A stretch of 64,000 bases of DNA from Microbacterium hominis (GTDB taxonomy: Bacteria; Actinomycetota; Actinomycetes; Actinomycetales; Microbacteriaceae). The stretch spans positions 1,550,001-1,614,000 of the forward strand of contig NZ_CP054038.1 of the NCBI RefSeq assembly GCF_013282805.1, in the 5' to 3' direction. A program made the translations under genes and the position numbers. The notes under the pieces were generated by a model that had not been told where the DNA came from, made no database searches, and saw only the letters and a program-made list of their open reading frames with translations. Below are positions 26,510 to 34,609 of this stretch, one piece after another; positions within the stretch are counted from its first letter, which is position 1; each line of letters begins with the position of its first letter.

Positions 26510-29500
26510 CGGCCCCCGCACTCCTGGACGAGCCCCGCTGGCGGGGCGAGCACGCCCTGTCCGCGGCGGTCCTCGCACAGGCGCTCGGACTTCCCGAGCC
26601 GACCGACGATCAGCGCGCGGTCATCCAGGCGCCTCCGTCGCCCGCGCTGGTGATCGCCGGGGCCGGCAGCGGCAAGACGGAGACCATGGCGGGTCGTGTG
26701 GTCTGGCTCGTGGCCAACGGACACGTCCGCCGAGACGAGGTGCTCGGTCTGACCTTCACCCGCAAGGCGGCCGGCGAACTGGCCGAGCGCATCGAGGCGC
26801 GGCTCGCACGCGTCGACGAGTACGGGCGACGGGGCCTCCTGCCCCACCTGCCCGATCTCGCCGCCGCGGGCGACCTGGCCCGGCTGTGGGAGACGGTGTC
26901 GGCGCAGCCGGTCCGGCAGCGCGGCGCCGCGCTCGCGGCCGCCCTCGACGCGCTGGCCGCCGCGCGCGGCGCGATCGTGCCCGACGACGAGGCACCCGGC
27001 GAATCCCTGCTCCTGCGGGCGCGGGTGTCGACGTACAACGCCTTCGCCGACGGCATCGTGCGCGAGCACGCCGCGCGCATCGGCCGTGAGTCGGAGATGG
27101 CGCTGCTGAGCCAATCCGGCTCCTGGCTGACCGCGCGCGGAGTCGTCATCGCCTCGCTCGACGAGCGCCTCGCCGAGCGCGAGGATCGCTTCGGCACCGT
27201 CGTCGACGCGGTGCAGACCCTCGCCGGCGAAGTCCTCGACAATCGCGCCGGGCTCGACGAGCTGTCCGACTTCGGATCCCGCTGGGCCGACGCGCTCGCA
27301 CCGCTGACGAACCCGGCCCTGGCTTCGCCCGGCGACATCGAGAAGTTCCACGTGTCGATGAGCGGACTCCCGGTGCTGGCCGGTCTCGTGCGCGACTACG
27401 CCGCGGCCAAGCACGCGCGGGGCGCTCTCGACTTCGCCGATCAGGTCGCCGGCGCCCTGGAGATCGTGCAGGCCGCCCCCGACGTCGTGGCGCAGCTGCG
27501 CGACCAGTACCGTGTCGTGCTGCTCGACGAGTACCAGGACACCTCGGTGCTGCAGACGGAGCTGCTGGGGGCGATCTTCCGCGACACAGCGGTCATGGCG
27601 GTGGGCGATCCGCACCAGTCGATCTACGGGTGGCGCGGCGCCAGCGCCGACAATCTGCGTATGTTCCCGACCGCCTTCGCGACGCAGACCCGGTGCGAGC
27701 GGTTCGCGCTGATGATCAGCTGGCGCAACGATCTGAAGATCCTCGACGCCGCCAATGCCCTCATCGAGGGCGTCGCCGCCGACGTGCCCCCGCTGGTGGG
27801 CCGTCCGGGAGCCGGCGACGGCCGCGTCGGCTGCGCTTTCCCGCAGACGATCGAGCATGAGGCCGCGGAGGTGGCCGAATGGTTCGCGCGTGTGCGCGAG
27901 CGGCACCAGCAGAGCTCGGATACGCCCCACTCGGGAGCGATCCTCTTCCGTGCCAAGCGCCACATGTCGACTTTCGCCGACGCGCTGGCCGCGCGCGGCA
28001 TCCCGCACCGCATCCTCGGGCTCGGCGGGCTGCTGTCCACTCCCGAGGTCGTCGACGTCGTGGCGGCTCTGCGCGTGATCAGCGATCCCGCCGCGGGCTC
28101 ATCGCTGATCCGGCTGCTGGTCGGGCCGCGGTTCGGGATCGGCGTGGCCGACATGGCCGCGCTGCACGAACTCGCCGTGTCGCTCGCGCAGCGGGACGAG
28201 TCGTTCGGCCGGCTTCCGGACGAGCTGCTGCGCCGGCTTCGGGTCTCGGTCGGCGTCGATGAGCAGGTGTCGATCATCGACGCACTGGACGTGGTGCGCG
28301 CGGTGCCCGCCGAGTACGGCATGCTCTCGTCGTTCACCGCGGAGGGGGTGCGCCGTCTGAAGGACGCCGGCGCGGTGTTCGAGCGTCTTCGCGCGGGCGC
28401 GGGCCAGCCGATTCCCGAGCTCATCCGCTCGATCGAGCTCGAGCTGCTGCTGGACATCGAGCTCGCCGCGAACGAGACCCGGGGGCCCGCGCGGCTCGCC
28501 TCCGCCCAGCTGCGCTCGTTCGTCGACGAGGTGCGCACCTTCCTCGCCGCCGATGAGCGGGGATCGATCGGCAGCCTCCTCGCCTGGCTCGACCACGCCG
28601 AGGAGACCGACGAGCTGATGCCGCGCCCTGAGCCGCCCGAGCCGGGGGTCGTGCAGCTGCTGACGATCCACGGGTCGAAGGGCCTCGAATGGGATGCCGT
28701 CGCGGTCGTGCGCCTCGTGAAGGAGGAATTGCCCAAGCGGCCGCGGACCACGCTCGGCTGGCTCGGCTTCGGTGTGCTGCCGTATCCGTTCCGCGGCGAT
28801 CGCGATGCGCTGCCGCACCTGGATTGGACTCCCGAATCAGGGGGCACGCGCAGCGAGCTGCAGAAGGCGATCACGGCGTTCAAGTCCGCGGGCCGCGCAT
28901 ACCAGGAGGCGGAGGAGCGCCGTCTCGCCTACGTGGCTGTGACCCGCGCCCGCGGCGACCTGCTCCTGACGGGGTCCCAGTGGGGTGGCCAGAAGGACGC
29001 GCGCACCCCCTCGCCCTACCTCGTCGAGATGATCGCTGCGCTCGGGCTCGACCCGATCGACCTCGATGACGCCGGGGAGAACCCGTACGAAGGGCGGCAA
29101 GGGGCGACCCTGCGGTGGCCGCTCGACCCTCTCGGTGCCCGGGCCGAGAGGGTGCGTGCGGCCGCCGACATGGTCGCCGCCGCCCTCGAGAGACCCGACC
29201 GGGCCGAACCCGACCCGCAGCTGGACCGCCTCCTGCGCGAGCGGGCCGCGCGCGCGATGCCGATCGTGCCCCACGCGCCGCCGCGCGTGGCCGCGTCACG
29301 TTTCAAGGACTTCGTCGACGACTTCTCGGCGACGGCGCGCTCGATCATCCGTCCTCTCCCGGAGCGCCCGTATCGGCAGACGCGCATCGGCACCCTCTTC
29401 CACGCGTGGGTGGAGCATCGGTCGGGGCTCGCCGGACGGGGCTCGTCGCTCGACGACGGCCTCTGGGAGATCGACGAAGACGACGCGCCGCTCAGTGACG

Positions 29501-29937
29501 CCGCGCTGGCCGATGAGGGCCAGCTGGCCCGCCTGCGAGAGACCTTCCTCGCGTCGGAGTGGGCGGATCTGGCACCCCTGGAGGTCGAGACGGAGATCGA
29601 CGTGACCCTCACGGGCGCCGAGGGACTCCTCACCGTGATCTGCAAGCTCGACGCGGTCTACCGCCGCGGCGGGCGCATCGAGATCGTCGACTGGAAGACG
29701 GGCCGCCCGCCCGCGTCCGACGCCGAGCGCGACGAGAGGATGCTGCAGCTCGCCCTCTACCGCGTCGCGTACCACAAGAGGCACGGCGTGCCGCTCGAGG
29801 AGATCGACGTGGCCCTGTACTACGTCGGAGATGATCTCGTGATCCGCTCGGATCGGGTCTACTCGGAGGAGGAGCTCGTCCAGCGCTGGAATGCCGCCCG
29901 CGAGGCTCGTTCGGCGTCGCGCGCGGCGGTCACATGA
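26506..29937 (+). CDS. adnB: AdnB-like UvrD/Rep helicase with C-terminal RecB nuclease domain
   Basis: 1143 residues, intact. Superfamily 1 helicase motifs are A-G-A-G-S-G-K-T (I, about residue 52), F-T-R-K-A-A (Ia), L-D-E-Y-Q-D-T (II, about 345), G-D-P-H-Q-S-I-Y-G-W-R-G (III), H-G-S-K-G-L-E-W-D (V) and Y-V-A-V-T-R-A-R (VI). The C-terminal nuclease has F-H-A-W-V-E-H, I-V-D-W-K-T-G-R (about residue 1065) and Q-L-A-L-Y. With AdnA it forms the actinobacterial end-resection motor. GTG 26506 overlaps the adnA stop by four bases, so its translation depends on coupling to adnA; the frameshift upstream could therefore also reduce AdnB. Confidence 0.9.
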   Translation: MTAPALLDEPRWRGEHALSAAVLAQALGLPEPTDDQRAVIQAPPSPALVIAGAGSGKTETMAGRVVWLVANGHVRRDEVLGLTFTRKAAGELAERIEARLARVDEYGRRGLLPHLPDLAAAGDLARLWETVSAQPVRQRGAALAAALDALAAARGAIVPDDEAPGESLLLRARVSTYNAFADGIVREHAARIGRESEMALLSQSGSWLTARGVVIASLDERLAEREDRFGTVVDAVQTLAGEVLDNRAGLDELSDFGSRWADALAPLTNPALASPGDIEKFHVSMSGLPVLAGLVRDYAAAKHARGALDFADQVAGALEIVQAAPDVVAQLRDQYRVVLLDEYQDTSVLQTELLGAIFRDTAVMAVGDPHQSIYGWRGASADNLRMFPTAFATQTRCERFALMISWRNDLKILDAANALIEGVAADVPPLVGRPGAGDGRVGCAFPQTIEHEAAEVAEWFARVRERHQQSSDTPHSGAILFRAKRHMSTFADALAARGIPHRILGLGGLLSTPEVVDVVAALRVISDPAAGSSLIRLLVGPRFGIGVADMAALHELAVSLAQRDESFGRLPDELLRRLRVSVGVDEQVSIIDALDVVRAVPAEYGMLSSFTAEGVRRLKDAGAVFERLRAGAGQPIPELIRSIELELLLDIELAANETRGPARLASAQLRSFVDEVRTFLAADERGSIGSLLAWLDHAEETDELMPRPEPPEPGVVQLLTIHGSKGLEWDAVAVVRLVKEELPKRPRTTLGWLGFGVLPYPFRGDRDALPHLDWTPESGGTRSELQKAITAFKSAGRAYQEAEERRLAYVAVTRARGDLLLTGSQWGGQKDARTPSPYLVEMIAALGLDPIDLDDAGENPYEGRQGATLRWPLDPLGARAERVRAAADMVAAALERPDRAEPDPQLDRLLRERAARAMPIVPHAPPRVAASRFKDFVDDFSATARSIIRPLPERPYRQTRIGTLFHAWVEHRSGLAGRGSSLDDGLWEIDEDDAPLSDAALADEGQLARLRETFLASEWADLAPLEVETEIDVTLTGAEGLLTVICKLDAVYRRGGRIEIVDWKTGRPPASDAERDERMLQLALYRVAYHKRHGVPLEEIDVALYYVGDDLVIRSDRVYSEEELVQRWNAAREARSASRAAVT

Positions 29938-31141
29938 TCGGGATCGTCACGGAGCATCGCAAGATCGAGGGGCTGCGTCTCCTCGGGGTCGCTCGACCCG
30001 CCCGACGCGCCCCGGCCGGTCGGCTCGCTCTGCGCCGCGGGGGCCATCCCTTCCACGGCGGTGACCGGCCCGGATCCGCCGGCGTCCTCCGCCCACAGCG
30101 CGAGCTCGTCAGCGCTGTAGGCGTCCGTCTGCATCGAGGTGTCGACGGCGGGACCGGCGCCCGGGGTCTGGGCGAGCAGCGCCAGTGCGTCATCGACGTC
30201 GAGCGCGGCATCCTCCACGAGATCGGCGGCTCCGACGGAGTCCGACAGGGTCCGCAGAAGCTCGGCCGCATCGGCGACGATGTCGGCGCGATCGGAATCG
30301 TGGCCGTGCAGCAGCCAGCGGCCGAACTCGAGCTCCGCGTACAGCCGTGCGCGATCGCGCAGGTGCGCGTCCGGGGCGCGACCGCTCCCGATCGCATAGG
30401 CCGCGTACACGTCTTCGGCGGCGTCGGGGGCTGAGGCGAGCCACTGCAGGTCGATGGCCGGATCGCCCAGCGACAGCCCGTGCCATTCGAGCACGCCGGT
30501 CACCTGGGGACTCCGTCGAGGTCCTGGAACAGGAACGCCGTCGAGGCCGCACCGCCCAGGACGACGGCCGACTCGAATCGCCACAGCCGGTCGGCGGCGA
30601 CCGCCGCGCTCCACCGCGCGATGAGCGGCACGGGCATCGTCGGCAGGCTGGACACGCGGTCGATGAGCCGGGAGATGTCATCGCGCACCTGCTGCGGGGT
30701 GCGCGCCGGCAGCCCCTCCGCGTGCACCACCGACGACGGCAGTGCATGGATCGCCGCCAGCGCCGCACCCAGGGACTCGGCGGCGCCGCGGCCGGGCGGC
30801 AGGTGTGCGGGCTCGACGCGGTAGCCGGGCAGGAAGTCGACGACGAGCGCCCGCGACCCGGCGAGCGATGACTCACCCAGCAGATCCGGCGCGCGGAAGG
30901 GGAGGAGGCGGCGCACGCCGGCGGTCAGGGCGCGAAGCGCCCGCGCCTGCGCGGCGAGCTCGGCATCGATCGACGGGTCGGCGGCGACCCGCACGACGAC
31001 GCGTCGGCCGTCCGCGAGTTCGGCGACGGCGCAGTCGTAGCGACCGGACGTGCCCTCGGTCAGCGCGCCGACACCGACGACGCCGACCTCGGGCAGGGCG
31101 GAGGTGACGGACGCGGCTAGAGTGAGGGGTGAGCGTGCCAT
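29859..31141 (-). pseudogene. Phosphotransferase (APH-fold) protein, frameshifted and with degenerate active site
   Basis: With one base restored at the C run (plus strand G4, 30506-30509), it reads as 427 residues. The N-lobe holds V-V-V-R-V-A-A-D, and the C-lobe G-V-L-E-W-H-G and G-D-P-A-I-D-L. Where kinases of this fold have H-G-D-x4-N there is instead L-G-G-A-A-S-T-A, and the metal-binding aspartate of G-V-I-D-W is glutamate. It may be a pseudokinase. ATG 31141 has TACCCT six bases upstream (31148-31153). The last 100 residues are acidic and low in complexity, and the 3' end overlaps adnB by 79 bases. It sits between adnB and nudC, as a different gene does in mycobacteria. Confidence 0.72.
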
Positions 31142-31255
31142 GTGCCCAGGGTAGGTCGGGCGCGAGCGTGGACACTCGCGCCACGCCCTGGCTGTCGGAC
31201 CGGCGGCCCGGCTCGTCGATGGCCCATGTTGTGCGGATTGTGCAGGGAGAGTCGT

Positions 31256-32167
31256 GTGACGCCGACCGATCACCCCTCTCCGGCCTTGGCCCGGGGCACG
31301 CTCGATCGTCGAGGCGACGAGCGCTTCCGCGACGGCCTTCTCGCATCCCTGCGCGCCGATGAGGCGACGCGCGTGCTCGTGCTCAGCGGCGACACCGCGC
31401 CGCTGTCCGGCTCGGGCGCGCTCCTCTGGGTCGCGCCCGCCGATGCGCCCGCCGATGCCGAGTGGGCGCTGCTCGGACGGGATGCACAGGGCACCGCGCA
31501 CCTGGTCGCCGCCCTGGACGCGTCGGACGGCGAGCCCTTCGCGGCGCCCGCCGGGTGGGCGGGCCTGCGCAGCGTGGGTGCCGCGCTGTCGGCGGGCGAT
31601 GCGGGGGCGATGGTCGAGGCGGTGAGTCTGGCGCGCTGGCTCCACGACGCGCGGTTCTGCCCCGCCTGCGGCGCGCGCGCCGTGCTCGGCGACGCCGGCT
31701 GGTCCCGGCGCTGCCCGGCGTGCTCCCGCCAGCACTTCCCGCGCACCGACCCCGCCGTGATCGTCGCTGTGACCTCCGCGGCCGATCCCGACCGCCTGCT
31801 GCTCGGGGCGAACGCCGTGTGGTCCGGCGAGCGGTACTCGTGCTTCGCCGGCTTCGTCGAGGCGGGGGAGTCGCTGGAGGCGGCGGTGCACCGGGAACTC
31901 GAGGAGGAAGCCGGCGTCACGGTCGGCGATCTGCGCTACCGCGGCTCGCAGGCGTGGCCGTACCCGCGTTCGCTGATGCTCGGGTTCCTCGCGACCGCGG
32001 TCGAGGACGCTGCCGCACGGCCGGACGGCGAGGAGATCGTGGCGGTGCGCTGGTTCACGCGCGAGGAGATCGGCGCCGCCCTGCGCGGCGAGGGCGGCAT
32101 CCAGTTGCCCGGGCAGGCGTCGATCGCACATACGCTCATCAGCGACTGGTACGCGGGGAGCCGATGA
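31256..32167 (+). CDS. nudC: NAD(+) diphosphatase (NADH pyrophosphatase)
   Basis: About 303 residues. Four zinc cysteines (F-C-P-A-C-G and R-C-P-A-C-S) precede the Nudix domain. The Nudix box has G-F-V-E-A-G-E-S and R-E-L-E-E-E-A-G-V, and the diagnostic S-Q-A-W-P-Y-P-R-S follows. The enzyme hydrolyses NAD(H) to NMN(H) and AMP, and in bacteria also removes NAD caps from RNA. GTG 31256 is preceded by AGGGAGAG. The stop overlaps the helicase start by four bases (ATGA). Confidence 0.92.
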   Translation: MTPTDHPSPALARGTLDRRGDERFRDGLLASLRADEATRVLVLSGDTAPLSGSGALLWVAPADAPADAEWALLGRDAQGTAHLVAALDASDGEPFAAPAGWAGLRSVGAALSAGDAGAMVEAVSLARWLHDARFCPACGARAVLGDAGWSRRCPACSRQHFPRTDPAVIVAVTSAADPDRLLLGANAVWSGERYSCFAGFVEAGESLEAAVHRELEEEAGVTVGDLRYRGSQAWPYPRSLMLGFLATAVEDAAARPDGEEIVAVRWFTREEIGAALRGEGGIQLPGQASIAHTLISDWYAGSR

Positions 32168-33945
32168 ACGATCGTGCCCTGGCCGGCCTCGACGAGCGGC
32201 AGCGCGAAGCGGCGAGCCTGCTGCGCGGACCGGTCGCCGTGCTCGCCGGTGCCGGCACAGGCAAAACGCGGGTCATCACGCACCGCATCGCGCACGGCGT
32301 CGACACCGGGGCCTACTCGCCCGGCCGCGTCATGGCGGTCACCTTCACCGCCAAGGCAGCGGGAGAGATGCGCGGGCGCTTGCGCCGTCTGGGCGTCGAC
32401 GGCGTCGCGGCCCGCACCTTCCACGCGGCCGCGCTCGCTCAGCTGAACTTCTTCTGGCCGACCGTCGCCGGCGATTCCGTGCCCTCGATCGTCGACAACA
32501 AGGTGCGCCTGCTCGCCCATGCCGCCGACACCATCGGTCTGGACCCCGACACGTCGACGCTGCGCGACGTCGCGGCGGAGATCGAGTGGCGCAAGGTGAC
32601 GATGCGCTCGATCTCCGACTACGCCGCAGCGCGCCCGCAGGGCGTGGGCCGCCTGGGCGTCGACCGCGTGGTGGCACTGCATGGCGCGTACGAGAAGCTC
32701 AAGGACGAGCGGCGTCAGCTCGACTTCGAGGACGTGCTCCTGGCGTGCGCCGGGATGCTCGAGGCCGAGCCCTCGGTCGCCCGCGCCGTCCACGAGCAGT
32801 ACCGTCACTTCACCGTCGACGAGTTCCAGGATGTCTCGCCGCTGCAGCATCGCCTGCTCGAGCTCTGGGTCGGCGACCGGCGCGACCTCTGCGTCGTCGG
32901 CGATGCGAGCCAGACCATCTACTCGTTCGCCGGCGCCGATCCGCGCTACCTGCTCGACTTCGCGCGTCATCACGACGGCGCGCGGGTCGTGCGCCTGGAG
33001 ACCAACTACCGCTCGGCCGACCGCGTGCTCGCCGTCGCGAACGAGCTCATGCGCAATCGCCCGGGCGCCCTCCACCTCGTCGCCGCCGAGAGAGAATCGC
33101 CCGACAGCGGGGGTGAGTCGGGGAGCCAGAATCCCGTGCCCACCGTCACCGCCTTCGACGATGACGCCGAGGAGGCGCGGGCGGTGGCCGCTCGGATCGC
33201 GGCGCAGATCGGCGCGGGCGCCGACCCGCGGCAGATCGCCGTGCTGTATCGCGCGCACTCCCAGTCTGCGGAGATCGTCGCCGCGCTCGCCGACGCCGGA
33301 ATCGCCGCGACGGTCCTCGGCGGTCGACGCTTCTTCGACATGCCCGAGGTGCGGCAGGCGATCATGGCGCTGCGCGGCGCGGCGGTCGCGCCGCAGGAGC
33401 GCGGGTTCCTCGACGCCGTGCGCGACGTGCTGCGCTCGCTCGGTCTCAGCGACGATCCGCCCGAGGCGCGCGGCGCTCTGCGCGAGGCGTGGGAGGCGCG
33501 GGCGGCGCTGCTGCGTCTGGCTCAGGAGGCGCCTGCCGGCACCACGCTGCGGGCGTTCACCGACGAGCTCGCCGCGCGGGCACGCGCCCACGATGAGCCG
33601 GCGCTGCAGACGATCACCTTGGCGACCCTCCACGCGGCCAAGGGGCTCGAGTGGGATCACGTGCACCTCATCGGGCTCGCCGAGGGGCTCCTGCCGATCG
33701 GCTACGCCACCACCTTCGAGCAGGTCGATGAGGAGCGACGCCTGGCCTACGTCGGGATCACGCGGGCTGCGCGGTCGCTGACGCTGTCGTGGGCGCGGGG
33801 AGCGCGTGCGCGGATGCCGAGCCGCTTTCTTCGAGAGATCGGCAGCGGCAGTCTTCGTGCGGTCTCAGCGTCCGCCACGAGCGGCGCAGCGACCCGGTCC
33901 GCAGCGTCACCGACCGGCTCGAGAGCGCGGTCGGGCGCCCGCTGA
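32164..33945 (+). CDS. UvrD/Rep-family ATP-dependent DNA helicase (UvrD2-like, no HRDC domain)
   Basis: 593 residues with a complete set of superfamily 1A motifs: A-G-A-G-T-G-K-T (residues 29-36), T-F-T-A-K-A-A, V-D-E-F-Q-D-V (about 218), G-D-A-S-Q-T-I-Y, L-H-A-A-K-G-L-E-W-D and Y-V-G-I-T-R-A. Gene context matches mycobacterial UvrD2, but that protein is about 700 residues with a C-terminal HRDC and cysteine-rich region, both missing here. The conserved core ends at R-F-L-R-E-I-G (33843). The last 33 residues are Ser/Ala/Arg-rich and run antisense into the next gene for about 100 bases of its core. It is coupled to nudC. Confidence 0.9.
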   Translation: MNDRALAGLDERQREAASLLRGPVAVLAGAGTGKTRVITHRIAHGVDTGAYSPGRVMAVTFTAKAAGEMRGRLRRLGVDGVAARTFHAAALAQLNFFWPTVAGDSVPSIVDNKVRLLAHAADTIGLDPDTSTLRDVAAEIEWRKVTMRSISDYAAARPQGVGRLGVDRVVALHGAYEKLKDERRQLDFEDVLLACAGMLEAEPSVARAVHEQYRHFTVDEFQDVSPLQHRLLELWVGDRRDLCVVGDASQTIYSFAGADPRYLLDFARHHDGARVVRLETNYRSADRVLAVANELMRNRPGALHLVAAERESPDSGGESGSQNPVPTVTAFDDDAEEARAVAARIAAQIGAGADPRQIAVLYRAHSQSAEIVAALADAGIAATVLGGRRFFDMPEVRQAIMALRGAAVAPQERGFLDAVRDVLRSLGLSDDPPEARGALREAWEARAALLRLAQEAPAGTTLRAFTDELAARARAHDEPALQTITLATLHAAKGLEWDHVHLIGLAEGLLPIGYATTFEQVDEERRLAYVGITRAARSLTLSWARGARARMPSRFLREIGSGSLRAVSASATSGAATRSAASPTGSRARSGAR

Positions 33946-34507
33946 CCGCGTCGGCCGACCAGTCGCGGACATCGGCGCGCGCAACCTGCGCAGCCTCTGC
34001 CAGGAGGACCGCCGCGACGACGCCGGCCTCGCTCGCGCGGGACGCCGTGATCCGCGGAGGTGCGAGTGCCAGAAGCTGCGCCGCGAGGTGCGGCCAGGCC
34101 GGATCAGCCGCGCGCCGACGCGCGACGTCGCACGACACGCAGGGGGTGCGGCCCGGCACGATGATCGGTCCGACCTCGGTGCGCTCGGGGCCGAACACCA
34201 CCGGCAGGTGCGGAATGTCGTGCGACATGTACGGCACCGTGCGCCGCGGATCGAGGAGGTGGTGGGCCACGAGGACGGTTGCGGCGTCGTCGATCGCGGG
34301 CCGGGAGGCGCGCTGGGGGACGTGCGCGACGATCTCCACCGTATGCCCCGCGTCGGCGACCGCGTAGGAGAGGGCGTCGGCGACGTCGGGGGCGAGGTCG
34401 GCGGGGACTTCGATCCGCACGCGTGTCGCAGGTGCCGTGCGCACCCCGACCGGTGCCGCGGGGGCGGTGCGCCAGACGGGCGAGAAGGTCGAGTCGAACC
34501 GGGTCAT
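33758..34507 (-). CDS. Orphan TOMM cyclodehydratase/leader-binding-like protein
   Basis: 249 residues. The region G-P-I-I-V-P-G-R-T-P-C-V-S-C (about residues 113-126) followed by A-D-P-A-W-P-H-L-A-A-Q-L resembles the ocin-ThiF/cyclodehydratase fold of thiazole/oxazole-modified peptide (TOMM) systems. A closing H-E-D-C-R-C (about 217-222) would complete a four-cysteine zinc site with C-x2-C. There is no ATP-binding G-x-G-x-x-G of active E1 enzymes, so it likely binds a partner peptide or protein rather than activating it. No YcaO or precursor gene is nearby. The conserved core ends at about 33842; 27 further residues run antisense to the helicase gene. Function unknown. Confidence 0.7.
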   Translation of the reverse strand: MTRFDSTFSPVWRTAPAAPVGVRTAPATRVRIEVPADLAPDVADALSYAVADAGHTVEIVAHVPQRASRPAIDDAATVLVAHHLLDPRRTVPYMSHDIPHLPVVFGPERTEVGPIIVPGRTPCVSCDVARRRAADPAWPHLAAQLLALAPPRITASRASEAGVVAAVLLAEAAQVARADVRDWSADAVSGRPTALSSRSVTLRTGSLRRSWRTLRPHEDCRCRSLEESGSASAHALPAPTTASATAQPA

Positions 34508-34546
34508 ACGCCCGAGTCTGGCGTCCCCGCCGGCCCGCGGCCGCGG

Positions 34547-34555
34547 TTATCCACA
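34547..34555 (+). other. Isolated DnaA-box consensus (TTATCCACA)
   Basis: A perfect nine-base DnaA box lies in the gap between the TOMM-like gene and the metalloprotease gene. No second box is seen nearby and no origin genes are present, so it is not an origin. It may be chance or a DnaA titration or regulatory site. Confidence 0.35.
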
Positions 34556-34609
34556 GGTCAGGAGGCGACCTCGCCCCACCCTCGACAGGGGAGGACCGGA
34601 CCGAAGGCG

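Noticed and set aside
34547..34555. Replication origin
   Set aside because: Only one DnaA box, no AT-rich region, and no dnaA, dnaN or rpmH nearby.
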